Shown here piece after piece: positions 1-8,269 of a stretch of DNA of 64,000 bases. Within the stretch, counting starts at the first letter, position 1, and each line of letters begins with the position of its first letter. The notes beneath the pieces are model-generated. The model was not told the origin of the DNA, searched no databases, and worked only from the letters and a program-made list of their open reading frames with translations. Origin of the DNA: G965220305 sp965220305 (lineage in GTDB: Bacteria; Chloroflexota; Dehalococcoidia; Lucifugimonadales; UBA3495); NCBI GenBank assembly GCA_965220305.1, contig OZ244817.1, forward strand, positions 1,736,001 through 1,800,000, in the 5' to 3' direction. The position numbers and the translations under genes were made by a program.

Positions 1-3000
1 CACACGCGGGGATAGACCTGGAAGAGGTTATTGCCTTTGAAGCGGGTGGGTGGTTCCCCCGCACACGCGGGGATAGACCATTTCTAAGGCATCAACATCA
101 TCCTGGGCTGTAGGTTCCCCCGCACACGCGGGGATAGACCGCCGGAAGGTGACTGCCTGTTTTCCGGGCTTATGGTTCCCCCGCACACGCGGGGATAGAC
201 CTTACAAACATCTTTCCGATACGTTGGGCAGTATGGTTCCCCCGCACACGCGGGGATAGACCCCAGACCAGATTTGTCACCAGACAGCCGGTTAAGGTTC
301 CCCCGCACACGCGGGGATAGACCCCGCGCCCGGAAGTCGTCTACGGTGATGTCAGCGGTTCCCCCGCACACGCGGGGATAGACCCCTATCCAGTAGACCG
401 TGCCTACGTGAAGGACGGGTTCCCCCGCACACGCGGGGATAGACCTATTGGCGATAAAAGCGTGTGCCAGCGTTCCCAGGTTCCCCCGCACACGCGGGGA
501 TAGACCGTGGCAGTTCTGAGGATTAAGGACAGCGACGGCGGTTCCCCCGCACACGCGGGGATAGACCCATCGATCCCGGCGGTGTACGTGGTGACGGCAG
601 GGTTCCCCCGCACACGCGGGGATAGACCGCATCGTGTACCTGCGGAGCGAACACCGTTCCGGGTTCCCCCGCACACGCGGGGATAGACCGGAATACGCCA
701 CCGCGCTTATCCTAGAACAACGGGTTCCCCCGCACACGCGGGGATAGACCGAAATTTGGCAAGGGCGATTTATTCGCCATCGGGGTTCCCCCGCACACGC
801 GGGGATAGACCGTCACTGCGGTCGGAGAAATAGCCGCTTACGGTGGTTCCCCCGCACACGCGGGGATAGACCGTCACTGCGGTCGGAGAAATAGCCGCTT
901 ACGGTGGTTCCCCCGCACACGCGGGGATAGACCGCGCGAGGTGTTCTACGCGCGCACGGCCTACGGGGTTCCCCCGCACACGCGGGGATAGACCGCTATA
1001 TAATAGTCGCCGGGCCGACCGCTGTCGGGTTCCCCCGCACACGCGGGGATAGACCGCACTCAGGCGGTGGTGCGTGGGCGGTACAGTGGGTTCCCCCGCA
1101 CACGCGGGGATAGACCGTGATGCTGCGGGCTTTTTGTAGTTTACTCATTGGTTCCCCCGCACACGCGGGGATAGACCCACGCACGGCGGTATCTGAATGT
1201 ACAGGCCAAGGGTTCCCCCGCACACGCGGGGATAGACCGCACGACACTCACGTTATTGGGGTTCACTTTCGGGTTCCCCCGCACACGCGGGGATAGACCT
1301 TTGTGCAGACGTTTGCTGCCACCACCGCTAGGGGTTCCCCCGCACACGCGGGGATAGACCGAGAACCTCGAAAGTGAACCCCAATAACGTGAGGGTTCCC
1401 CCGCACACGCGGGGATAGACCCCATATTTTACCATCCTTGTTTGCATAAAGATAGGTTCCCCCGCACACGCGGGGATAGACCCTGGCAGACCAGCCCGTT
1501 CCAGCCGCACTACGGGGTTCCCCCGCACACGCGGGGATAGACCCCCGCAGGGTGGGGCGCGAGACAGGCTCCCGGTGGTTCCCCCGCACACGCGGGGATA
1601 GACCCGGATCGGACCTAGGCGAGGACTTCGGCCTGGCGGTTCCCCCGCACACGCGGGGATAGACCCCTGAAGGGGGACGCGGCCCTGGGCGACGTAGCGG
1701 TTCCCCCGCACACGCGGGGATAGACCGCCGTCACTCTCCCCCGTTGGGTTGTCGCTCCCGGTTCCCCCGCACACGCGGGGATAGACCGGTCATGTCAATT
1801 TCGATGTTGTTGATGGCCCCGGTTCCCCCGCACACGCGGGGATAGACCCCATTTTCTGGCTCCATCCCGGCGGTGGCGGCCGGTTCCCCCGCACACGCGG
1901 GGATAGACCCGTGGTGGGAGGATTGAGAGGCTCCTCGTCAAAGGTTCCCCCGCACACGCGGGGATAGACCGCTGACAGCACTGGACATTGAAGAGGTCAA
2001 GTAGGTTCCCCCGCACACGCGGGGATAGACCGCGTGCTGTTACACAGCACGACTAGCCCGCCCGGGTTCCCCCGCACACGCGGGGATAGACCCCAGAAAA
2101 AGGCTCTTACCACATACTGACGCTAGGTTCCCCCGCACACGCGGGGATAGACCCTTGGCTGGCGGTGGTGTCCGGCCGGCCGCTGCGGTTCCCCCGCACA
2201 CGCGGGGATAGACCGTGGATTACACAGAAGAGGGAAGCGTGGCGGAGGGTTCCCCCGCACACGCGGGGATAGACCCTCATGTGCTCAGTCGAGGGCACTA
2301 TCACTTTCGGTTCCCCCGCACACGCGGGGATAGACCCTGCGAGGGCCTCAGCACGATACAGCCTACTGCGGTTCCCCCGCACACGCGGGGATAGACCGTC
2401 GTTTTGACGACGGCTCACGTTTATGACCAGGGTTCCCCCGCACACGCGGGGATAGACCCCGCCAGAGTTGAGCCGCATCGTTGTCGGCGTGGGTTCCCCC
2501 GCACACGCGGGGATAGACCTTGAACGCGTTGCCCTACCAATGGCCTCTATGGGGTTCCCCCGCACACGCGGGGATAGACCTTTTCCAAGGCGGCAACTAT
2601 CTGGGGCGCGGCGGGTTCCCCCGCACACGCGGGGATAGACCCCGTGCGCTCGGCACCAGGATGTGCGTGGCGTCGGTTCCCCCGCACACGCGGGGATAGA
2701 CCCCGTGCTGATGCGGTCCAGCTCGTGCCGCTCGGGGTTCCCCCGCACACGCGGGGATAGACCGTCGCCAGCGGTACGGGCGGTGTTGAATCACTGGGTT
2801 CCCCCGCACACGCGGGGATAGACCCACCATTGCCCTGCCCCGGTTCTCACCCGTGTAGGTTCCCCCGCACACGCGGGGATAGACCGTTAGGGCGGGCGAT
2901 TTGTTGCCCGACCCGCGCGGTTCCCCCGCACACGCGGGGATAGACCCTCATGTGCTCAGTCGAGGGCACTATCACTTTCGGTTCCCCCGCACACGCGGGG

Positions 3001-3434
3001 ATAGACCCTGCGAGGGCCTCAGCACGATACAGCCTACTGCGGTTCCCCCGCACACGCGGGGATAGACCGCCTAATGGGATACCAATGGCAGCTGAATGCA
3101 CGGTTCCCCCGCACACGCGGGGATAGACCTTCAACGCCCTGCTTACGCCCAGGCGGCCACGCGGTTCCCCCGCACACGCGGGGATAGACCCGGTCAGAAC
3201 ACCGACAGGCGGATACCTGGCACGGTTCCCCCGCACACGCGGGGATAGACCTCACAAGCCCAGGTTATTTGTGTTGGATGAAGCGGTTCCCCCGCACACG
3301 CGGGGATAGACCGCGAGTGGGTGTTGCCAGCCGAAGACGGCAGTGGGTTCCCCCGCACACGCGGGGATAGACCCTGACCGGTCGGGCAAGGCCTACCATT
3401 TTCACCGGTTCCCCCGCACACGCGGGGATAGACC
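1..3434 (+). CRISPR. Type I-E-like CRISPR array (partial, 56 spacers)
   Basis: A 28-bp repeat beginning GGTTCCCCCG and ending GGGGATAGACC recurs with a strict 61-bp period; complete copies start at 52, 113, 174 and so on to 3407, and a truncated copy occupies 1-18. That gives 56 full repeats plus one partial, and 56 spacers, all 33 nt. The repeat forms a CCCCGC/GCGGGG hairpin and resembles the E. coli type I-E repeat, so the array should be read on the plus strand with its leader to the left of the window. Every repeat looks identical, including the leader-distal one. Spacers 14 and 15 are identical, spacers 38-39 recur as 49-50, and spacers 21 and 23 overlap as reverse complements. No cas gene lies to the right; the subtype rests on the repeat alone. 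Confidence 0.98.
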
Positions 3435-3460
3435 AAAACGAGTCCGGGGTAAAACCTCCG

Positions 3461-3700
3461 ATGGAAACCCCCATCGACGGAGACAATCGAATCCCTCTGT
3501 TAATGCTCATCTACATGGGATACGGTTTCAACTACACGACCGGCGAGTGCGAAGGTGGTATGGACTCTACTGGCTGGAACCGTCAGCAGGAGCGGTTCTT
3601 CTACCCCGAAGCTGGATATTACTGTACGGGCAACACTAAGCTTGGTACAGAAATTGGGGCAAGACCACCTACTGTCACCCCCACCATTTCTGCGGTCTAG
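3461..3700 (+). CDS. Hypothetical protein just after the CRISPR array
   Basis: A 79-residue open frame starts with ATG shortly after the last repeat. I do not recognise it. It is rich in aromatic residues and carries two cysteines (contexts GECEG and YYCTG), with a threonine/proline-rich tail. No convincing ribosome binding site precedes the ATG, and later in-frame ATGs exist (for example the MGYGF context). It may be a real small protein or chance coding capacity between the array and the promoter at 3711. Confidence 0.25.
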   Translation: METPIDGDNRIPLLMLIYMGYGFNYTTGECEGGMDSTGWNRQQERFFYPEAGYYCTGNTKLGTEIGARPPTVTPTISAV

Positions 3701-3710
3701 GTTATGTTAT

Positions 3711-3739
3711 TTGACGTCTTCTACCTTGCTCGTTACAAT
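3711..3739 (+). promoter_or_regulatory. Sigma-70-like promoter
   Basis: TTGACG, then 17 bp, then TACAAT. It lies about 45 bp upstream of the ATG of the DUF4282 gene at 3784, which it probably drives. Confidence 0.6.
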
Positions 3740-3783
3740 TCCCGCCGTTGGCAACGATAAAGGAAGGTGGTCCCTTTTTGAAT

Positions 3784-4079
3784 ATGGATGTTGACGCTAA
3801 CCAAATCAAAGACTTTCTAGCCTTCCGGCGGATGATAACTCCCATCATCATCCAGGTAATTTCTGGGCGGTAACCGCCTTTGTCGTCCTCTACGGGCTTT
3901 ACGCCCTCTTCTTGGGAGACGGGGCTTTAGAGCGGATTGCCGGGTTTTTCAGTATCATCGTCGGCCCGGTGGTCGTCCGAGTTTACTCGGAACTCCTAAT
4001 CGTTGTTTTCCGCATCAACGAAACCCCCACCGAAATACGCAACCAGGGGCTCCAGAACCGCGGCAACTCTCCAAGCTAA
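3784..4079 (+). pseudogene. Frameshifted DUF4282-type small membrane protein
   Basis: Frame 1 from the ATG at 3784 reads MDVDANQIKDFLAFRRMITP and continues IIIQVI before running into a stop. One missing base near 3860 (AATTTCTGG where AATTTTCTGG would keep frame) moves the reading into another frame. That frame continues through two hydrophobic segments to SELLIVVFRINETPTEIRNQ and stops at 4077-4079. The joined product would be about 98 residues, with the FRRMITPIII start and LLIVVFRIN...TEIRN end that I associate with DUF4282 membrane proteins. The role of the family is not known to me. Either the gene is broken or one T of a short T run was lost in sequencing. A good promoter lies just upstream. 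Confidence 0.65.
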
Positions 4080-4249
4080 ACTATACGCTTATCCAAGATG
4101 TACTCCCGCAGCATCGATGGCGTGATGCTTCCGTATTGCTTCTTTAGCTCTTTACCCTTAAGCTCTTTACCCTTATTGATTCCAAGGTCTATCAGGCTCT
4201 CGGCTTGCGCCTCACATAATCGTTCTGCCACGTAGTCGAGGATGTCCAT
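4076..4249 (-). CDS. Small hypothetical protein (57 aa), overlapping 4192-4398
   Basis: A 57-residue frame starting MDILDYVAERLCEAQAESL and ending DKRIV; it is charged, predicted helical, and contains a duplicated KGKEL segment. Its stop codon overlaps the end of the convergent DUF4282 gene. A TAA in the same frame lies just upstream, so the ATG at 4249 is the only reasonable start; an AAGGAG sits about 14 bases before it. It overlaps the 3' part of the upstream small frame (4192-4398) in a different frame. The two may be separate coupled genes or one gene split by a frameshift. No family was recognised. Confidence 0.4.
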   Translation of the reverse strand: MDILDYVAERLCEAQAESLIDLGINKGKELKGKELKKQYGSITPSMLREYILDKRIV

Positions 4250-4398
4250 TTCGTACTGCTGTACTCCTTAGGGCGCCGCCTTTCTTCAACCTCCCGTCCA
4301 CCGTCGGCCAGACGTGTCTCCAGCAAGAACCTGTCCAAGATAGTCTCGTAGTCAATTAAGTAGTGGATTGGGCCCAGGCATTCGGGTCTGTTCGGCAT
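4192..4398 (-). CDS. Small hypothetical protein, possibly frameshifted
   Basis: A 68-residue frame with a strong ribosome binding site (AGGAGG about 6 bases before the ATG). The N-terminal part (IHYLIDYETILDRFLLETRL) looks natural. After about residue 42 the composition becomes odd (SSTKWTSSTTW) while the neighbouring frame (4076-4249) becomes protein-like. This suggests a frameshift inside one gene of about 100 codons, or two overlapping genes. Function unknown. Confidence 0.35.
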   Translation of the reverse strand: MPNRPECLGPIHYLIDYETILDRFLLETRLADGGREVEERRRPKEYSSTKWTSSTTWQNDYVRRKPRA

Positions 4399-4768
4399 CG
4401 GTTTCCTCCTGGTGTTGTGTCGTCAATTGGGTTGCGGGGAGCACGGGCGCAAGCGCTCCTAGAGCAATGTAGGTTGCGCGAATTGAGGGAAGACCCGAGG
4501 CGGGGCCGCTCCGGCACTGGCATGGCCGGGCCTTTTGGTGGGGCAATCTTGCTGGAGGCTATTGGGCTCCTCTTTGCTTTGACACGCTCGGAGTTGAGCG
4601 CCGAAATGTCCAAACGTGGTTTCTTGAAAGACCCAACCGTGCTACTCAACCGGCTGTTAGCCTCCCCAATTTTCGGGTATCATAGTGCCGGCGACGGACG
4701 AATTGGCTGGTGAGCAGCCATTGTCCCCGCCAGTGGCGCCAAGGCAATGCTGGACTTGGGGTAATTTT

Positions 4769-5485
4769 ATGCGGAGCAAAGAGGAAATTCGGGAAGCCGT
4801 GTGGACCGCCCTGGAACTAGCCAAAGCGGTGCGGGCCAAGAACGTTCACGATAAGATACCCCACTTCCGGGGCTGCGAGGCCGCCGCCGACCGGGTGGGC
4901 GACCTGGAGGTCTGGCAGCAGGCCCGGGCCGTCAAGAGCAACCCAGACAAGGCCCAACGCCCCCTGCGGCAACTGGCCCTGGCAGAGGGGAAGGTGCTCT
5001 ACATGGCCGTGCCCCGACTGAAGGACGAGCGGTGCTTCGTAGAGTTGGATCCGGCCCGCTTGGATATTCCCCCGGCCAAGGCTTCCACCATCAGCGGGGC
5101 CTTCAAGTCGGGCAGGCTGGTCTACGTGGAGGAGATGCAGCCGGTGGACCTGGTGATTTCCGGCTCGGTGGCGGTGAACCGGGACGGGGTGCGCGTGGGC
5201 AAGGGGGGAGGGTTTGCCGACCTGGAGTACGGCCTGGCGGTGGCCGCGGGCATCATCACCACCGACACCCCGGTGGTGACCACCGTTCACGATATGCAGG
5301 TGCTGGACGAGCCCTTGCCCCTGACCCACCACGACGTGCCCATGAGCTACGTGGTAACCCCAGAGGAGGCCATCGCCTGCACCGGGGAATTGCCCCGGCC
5401 CATTGGCATCTACTGGGAAGACCTGGACGCCCGCAAGATTTCCCAGATACCCCTGCTCAAAAAATTGCAGGCCAGAGCAGGCTGA
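4769..5485 (+). CDS. 5-formyltetrahydrofolate cyclo-ligase family protein
   Basis: A 238-residue protein of the NagB/RpiA-like 5-formyl-THF cyclo-ligase (MTHFS) family. The family enzyme makes 5,10-methenyl-THF from 5-formyl-THF using ATP. The diagnostic signals are a basic segment near residues 55-68 (KSNPDKAQRPLR), the strand LVYVEEM, and the glycine-rich loop GKGGGFADLEYGL near residues 145-157, which corresponds to the nucleotide/folate loop. The C-terminal part (HDMQVLDE, LPLTHHDVP) is more like the MTHFSD/MTHFS-domain branch than the classic short YgfA enzyme, so the exact substrate is uncertain. I place the start at the ATG at 4769, where family similarity begins; an upstream in-frame ATG at 4685 would add a proline-rich extension. 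It stands alone. Confidence 0.8.
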   Translation: MRSKEEIREAVWTALELAKAVRAKNVHDKIPHFRGCEAAADRVGDLEVWQQARAVKSNPDKAQRPLRQLALAEGKVLYMAVPRLKDERCFVELDPARLDIPPAKASTISGAFKSGRLVYVEEMQPVDLVISGSVAVNRDGVRVGKGGGFADLEYGLAVAAGIITTDTPVVTTVHDMQVLDEPLPLTHHDVPMSYVVTPEEAIACTGELPRPIGIYWEDLDARKISQIPLLKKLQARAG

Positions 5486-5550
5486 CCCGCTCCGGCCAAT
5501 TTTGACGGTTTGCCAACTAAGAAACCCAGGTCACCCGGTGCGCCCCATCC

Positions 5551-5580
5551 GTCATTCCGGCGCAGGCCGGAATCCAGGGG
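5551..5580. repeat. Dispersed hairpin repeat, family R1
   Basis: GTCATTCCGGCGCAGGCCGG followed by AATCCAGGGG: an imperfect palindrome (ATTCCGG/CCGGAAT) that recurs in many intergenic gaps of this window. It sits in the gap between two convergent genes. Confidence 0.8.
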
Positions 5581-5658
5581 CGGGGCAATGGGCCACAGGC
5601 TCACCAGGGGCGGGGCAGTCCTACACGCCGCCCCCGCCGACTTTTGGAAGGCCCAGCC

Positions 5659-6714
5659 TTAACCCGGCTGGCCCACTTTGTCTTCCACCTTCAACTCCTG
5701 CATCAGCTCCGTAATCTGACGCCAGGTCTCGTCCTCGACGTAGATGCCTTCTTTACGCCGCTGTAGTTCAGTGCGGTACTCAATCTCACCGGGATAGAGC
5801 ACCTCGCTGAATCCTATAGCCGGGGGCGAGGTCTTGACGAACTCGGCGAACTCCTTTACCTCTTTCTTGAACTGGTCCAGAGGCCGGAAGAACTCCACGT
5901 TGTATACCGAGATAAACACGCCGTCGTTATGACGGGCCTGGGGATCGATGCCGAAGCCCAAGCCGGTGAACAGGCCGGAGAACATCTCCACCATGAAGGA
6001 GAGGCCATAACCCTTGTGACCCTGGTCGGCTCCCACCGGCAGGATGGCCCCGCCAGCGCTGTAGTCGTTGGGGTCGGTGGTGGGATTGCCGTCCTTGTCG
6101 ATAATCCACCCCACGGGCACCTGCTCCCCCCGGTTGCGGGCCAGACTGATTTTACCGGCAGCCACGGCGCTGGTCGCCATGTCCAACAGCACCTGCCCTT
6201 CCAGTTCGCTGGGCACGCCGATGCAGATGGGGTTGGTCCCCAGCCGACGCCCCCGACCGCCGAAGGGGACCACCGCCTTGGGGCCGGCTCCCGAGTCAGC
6301 GGTAATCAGGCCAATCATCCCCTCCCGGGCCGCCATGGTGGGGTAGTCGCCCAGCCGCCCGATGTGACTCTGCAGGTGGACGGTGATGGCCGCCACGCCC
6401 TGGGTCTTGGCCTTGTCGATAGCCATGCGCATCGCCTTTTCGGTGACGACAAAACCGAAGCCCCAGTTGCCGTTGATGACGGCGGTGGCGGGAGTCTCAC
6501 TTTCCACCACGAAGGGCGCGCCGGGCACTATGTGGCCCTTGTCGATGCGCTCGCAATACTCGGGGATGTGGATAACGCCGTGGGAGTCGTGACCGGTCAG
6601 GTTGGCCTTGACCTGGTGGGCAGCCACGATTTCCGCCTCGTGGTCCGGGGTGCCCTTGGCCTGATAGATGTGGTAGGCAACTTTGTGGAGGTACTCGGGA
6701 GTGAAAACGGGCAT
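5659..6714 (-). CDS. Ldh-family (malate/L-lactate/ureidoglycolate-type) NAD(P)-dependent dehydrogenase
   Basis: A 351-residue member of the type II malate/L-lactate dehydrogenase family, cytosolic oxidoreductases that use NAD(P) to interconvert 2-hydroxy and 2-oxo acids. The family hallmark GHDSHGV, with the conserved His, is at residues 41-47. HIGRLGDYPTMAA lies near residue 135, RLGTNPICIGVPS near 182, and GHKGYGLSFMVE near 258; length is normal. The start is clear: AAGGAGGG stands about 8 bases before the ATG. It is followed convergently by the cyclo-ligase-like gene. Within the family, malate, sulfolactate, ureidoglycolate and delta-1-piperideine-2-carboxylate enzymes cannot be told apart by eye. 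Confidence 0.88.
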   Translation of the reverse strand: MPVFTPEYLHKVAYHIYQAKGTPDHEAEIVAAHQVKANLTGHDSHGVIHIPEYCERIDKGHIVPGAPFVVESETPATAVINGNWGFGFVVTEKAMRMAIDKAKTQGVAAITVHLQSHIGRLGDYPTMAAREGMIGLITADSGAGPKAVVPFGGRGRRLGTNPICIGVPSELEGQVLLDMATSAVAAGKISLARNRGEQVPVGWIIDKDGNPTTDPNDYSAGGAILPVGADQGHKGYGLSFMVEMFSGLFTGLGFGIDPQARHNDGVFISVYNVEFFRPLDQFKKEVKEFAEFVKTSPPAIGFSEVLYPGEIEYRTELQRRKEGIYVEDETWRQITELMQELKVEDKVGQPG

Positions 6715-7092
6715 GGCAATTACCCTCCTTGGTCAAGCTCAATTTCAACGGGATTGGCTGGCTCCCACTCCGGGAGCGGGGGTCAGCGGGAGGAACTCTC
6801 CATCGCGCCGGGGCATCGCCCGGGCCAGTGGGTTAAGTCTATTACCGCCACAATACTTTGTCCACAGCGCCCCCTGGTTGTCCCAATAGACCTTCTCCCG
6901 TCGGACTGTCCCTCGGTCTCGCAGGGGCGCGCAGCCGTGCGCGCCTACACAACGCACCGGACTTGGTAAGGTGGTGAGCGGCCCTTGAATTCTGAGGGCG
7001 GTCGAGTATCCAAGCCACAGGCCACCACTCGCCACCCCTGGATTACCGCCTTCGCGGGCGGGAATGACGGGTCACTTGCTATCCAATATCCA
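6715..7092. other. Intergenic region with palindrome and R1 repeat
   Basis: No convincing gene. It holds a palindrome at about 6917-6945 (GGGGCGCGCAGCC/GTGCGCGCC type) and a copy of hairpin repeat R1 at 7033-7071 (CCACCCCTGGATTACCGCC ... GGGAATGACGGG). The MITE follows at 7103. Confidence 0.6.
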
Positions 7093-7102
7093 ATCGCCCT
7101 GG

Positions 7103-7265
7103 CAGGGCAATCGCATTCTCAAAACCAATCGGCATAGGTGAGACGACTTCCGTTCCTGCGCAACATCAACCGCCTTCAATCTTTGCTGGACACGACGTAT
7201 TCAACCTCAGCAATCGTAAACTCAGACGCTGGTTGCTGCCTCGAAATGAGAATGCGATTGCCCTG
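7103..7265. mobile_element. 163-bp MITE, copy 1
   Basis: A perfect 19-bp terminal inverted repeat: CAGGGCAATCGCATTCTCA at 7103-7121 and its reverse complement at 7247-7265. It is flanked by a perfect 10-bp direct repeat, ATCGCCCTGG, at 7093-7102 and 7266-7275. No coding capacity. A second element of exactly the same length, with closely related termini and its own 10-bp duplication, is at 53622-53784. The long target duplication suggests mobilisation by an IS4-type transposase (inference). It landed about 10 bp upstream of the likely tRNA promoter. Confidence 0.9.
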
Positions 7266-7284
7266 ATCGCCCTGGCCGGGTATC

Positions 7285-7313
7285 TTGTAGCCCCCATTCC
7301 GCCGTGGTATGCT
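7285..7313 (+). promoter_or_regulatory. Probable promoter of the tRNA-Arg/tRNA-Pro pair
   Basis: TTGTAG, 17 bp, TATGCT, ending 12 bp before the first base of tRNA-Arg. This is the normal distance for a tRNA transcript start. Confidence 0.55.
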
Positions 7314-7325
7314 AACTATTGGTTC

Positions 7326-7400
7326 GCCCCCGTAGCTCAGTGGATAGAGTGCTGGCCTCCGGAGCCAGAGACGAGAGTTCGACTCTCTCCGGGGGTACCA
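7326..7400 (+). tRNA. tRNA-Arg (anticodon CCG)
   Basis: A full cloverleaf can be drawn: acceptor GCCCCCG with CGGGGGT (a G-U closing pair), D arm GCTCAGTGGATAGAGT, anticodon stem CTGGC/GCCAG around loop CTCCGGA (anticodon CCG, reads CGG), and T arm GAGAG-TTCGACT-CTCTC. Discriminator A and an encoded CCA follow. Confidence 0.95.
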
Positions 7401-7434
7401 TCAACCCCCTTTACTTCCCCTCCAGTACCCCTTG

Positions 7435-7509
7435 CGGGGCGTGGCCCAGCGGTAGGGCGCCTGGTTTGGGACCAGGAGGTCGGCAGTTCGATCCTGCCCG
7501 CCCCGACCA
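7435..7509 (+). tRNA. tRNA-Pro (anticodon TGG)
   Basis: Acceptor CGGGGCG pairs with CGCCCCG, giving the C1-G72 pair typical of bacterial tRNA-Pro. The anticodon stem CCTGG/CCAGG encloses TTTGGGA (anticodon TGG), and the T arm is GGCAG-TTCGATC-CTGCC. CCA is encoded. It lies 34 bp after tRNA-Arg and is probably co-transcribed with it. Confidence 0.95.
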
Positions 7510-7530
7510 ATTTTATCCCCAGCCCCGGTC

Positions 7531-7556
7531 TCGTTCATGGCGAGCCCGTCGAACCA
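7531..7556. repeat. Dispersed repeat family R2 (short copy)
   Basis: TCATGGCGAGCCCGTCGAACC, one orientation of the widespread motif related to GGTTCGACAGGCTCACCATG. The repeat supplies an in-frame ATG (7537) upstream of the DUF309 gene. Confidence 0.7.
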
Positions 7557-7581
7557 GGAAATCTGCAGACCAGGAGACCGC

Positions 7582-8064
7582 GTGACTACCGAAGACCTGC
7601 CCAGGTACGCCGCCAAGGGACAACGGCGGAAACTAGACCGGGACTGGTTGGAGTTGCTGCATCGCGGGGGCTTGCCGCCATCCCTGGACCAGCTTCCTAC
7701 CGCGCCAGAGGTCCTGAGGCAAGCCGTTGCGGAGTTCAACCAAGGCCAGTATTGGCAGTGCCACGAAACCCTGGAAGACCTGTGGATGCCCGAGGCCTAC
7801 CCCCTGCGCCTGTTCTACCACGGGCTAATCAAGGCGGCGGTGGGCATGTTGCACCTGGAAAGGCACAGCTATAACGGGGCGCTGATTAAGCTGCGCGACA
7901 CCGAGTACATGCTGGCCCCCTTCCATCCCAGCTTCATGGGGGTGGACACCGCGCGACTCTCCCGGGACGTGGTCCAGCGTCTGAAGCTGTTGCCCGAAGA
8001 AGAAAGGGTTGACTGGCAAGAAATCGACCGGCTGCCCCCGGCCTACCTCGTTCTGGACGCCTGA
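7582..8064 (+). CDS. DUF309 domain-containing protein
   Basis: A 160-residue protein with the DUF309 signature FNQGQYWQCHETLEDLWM in the middle, then FYHGLIKAAVGMLHLER and GALIKLRDTEYML. DUF309 proteins are small all-helical proteins of unknown biochemical role. I chose the GTG at 7582 because AGGAG precedes it by five bases. The alternative ATG at 7537 lies inside a dispersed R2 repeat and would add 15 residues encoded by repeat DNA. The gene follows the tRNA pair and is followed by an R2/R1 repeat block and a convergent alcohol dehydrogenase. Confidence 0.85.
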   Translation: MTTEDLPRYAAKGQRRKLDRDWLELLHRGGLPPSLDQLPTAPEVLRQAVAEFNQGQYWQCHETLEDLWMPEAYPLRLFYHGLIKAAVGMLHLERHSYNGALIKLRDTEYMLAPFHPSFMGVDTARLSRDVVQRLKLLPEEERVDWQEIDRLPPAYLVLDA

Positions 8065-8121
8065 AGTGGGTAGGGATGCCCGGCCACGCTCCCCGACGGG
8101 TTGCTTCCTGCCTGGGCGGGA

Positions 8122-8187
8122 TGGTTCGACAGGCTCACCATGAGCGGCAACGCCCCCGTCGTTCCGGCGCAGGCCGGAATCCAGGGG
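8122..8187. repeat. Dispersed repeats R2 + R1 in tandem
   Basis: GGTTCGACAGGCTCACCATG followed by AGCGG (R2), then GTCGTTCCGGCGCAGGCCGG followed by AATCCAGGGG (R1), between two convergent genes. Confidence 0.8.
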
Positions 8188-8269
8188 CGGCGGGGCGGCG
8201 GGGCACATCCTCTCTGACTGGTCCCCTAAAGCGGTGAGGCCGCCTATTCCTACGCCGGAGCATACCTCC

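Noticed and set aside
2019..2064. Spacer 34 as a hairpin RNA (GTGCTG...CAGCAC)
   Set aside because: It is an ordinary 33-nt spacer; a short palindrome in one spacer is not evidence for a separate element.
1..3434. Self-targeting spacers against this window
   Set aside because: I saw no spacer with a recognisable match elsewhere in the 64 kb, but by eye this cannot exclude partial matches; an exact search would decide.
84..3639. Many overlapping open frames of 60-213 codons with repeated PRVCGG / SIPACAGEP / LSPRVRGN units
   Set aside because: They are the CRISPR repeat read in different frames on the minus strand (and one on plus); the period is exactly 61 bp and no start signals exist.
4363..4713. 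116-codon plus-strand frame before the cyclo-ligase-like gene
   Set aside because: It overlaps a better-supported minus-strand small gene, has no ribosome binding site and shows no family-like pattern.
5929..6969. Long plus-strand open frames antisense to the Ldh gene, and similar long antisense frames opposite the CoA-transferases, SecA, CopA and ABC binding-protein genes
   Set aside because: They are mirror frames caused by high-GC codon bias; the sense genes have clear motifs and ribosome binding sites.
7233..7874. 213-codon frame spanning the tRNA pair
   Set aside because: It runs through two complete tRNAs, part of the MITE and the DUF309 gene in another frame.
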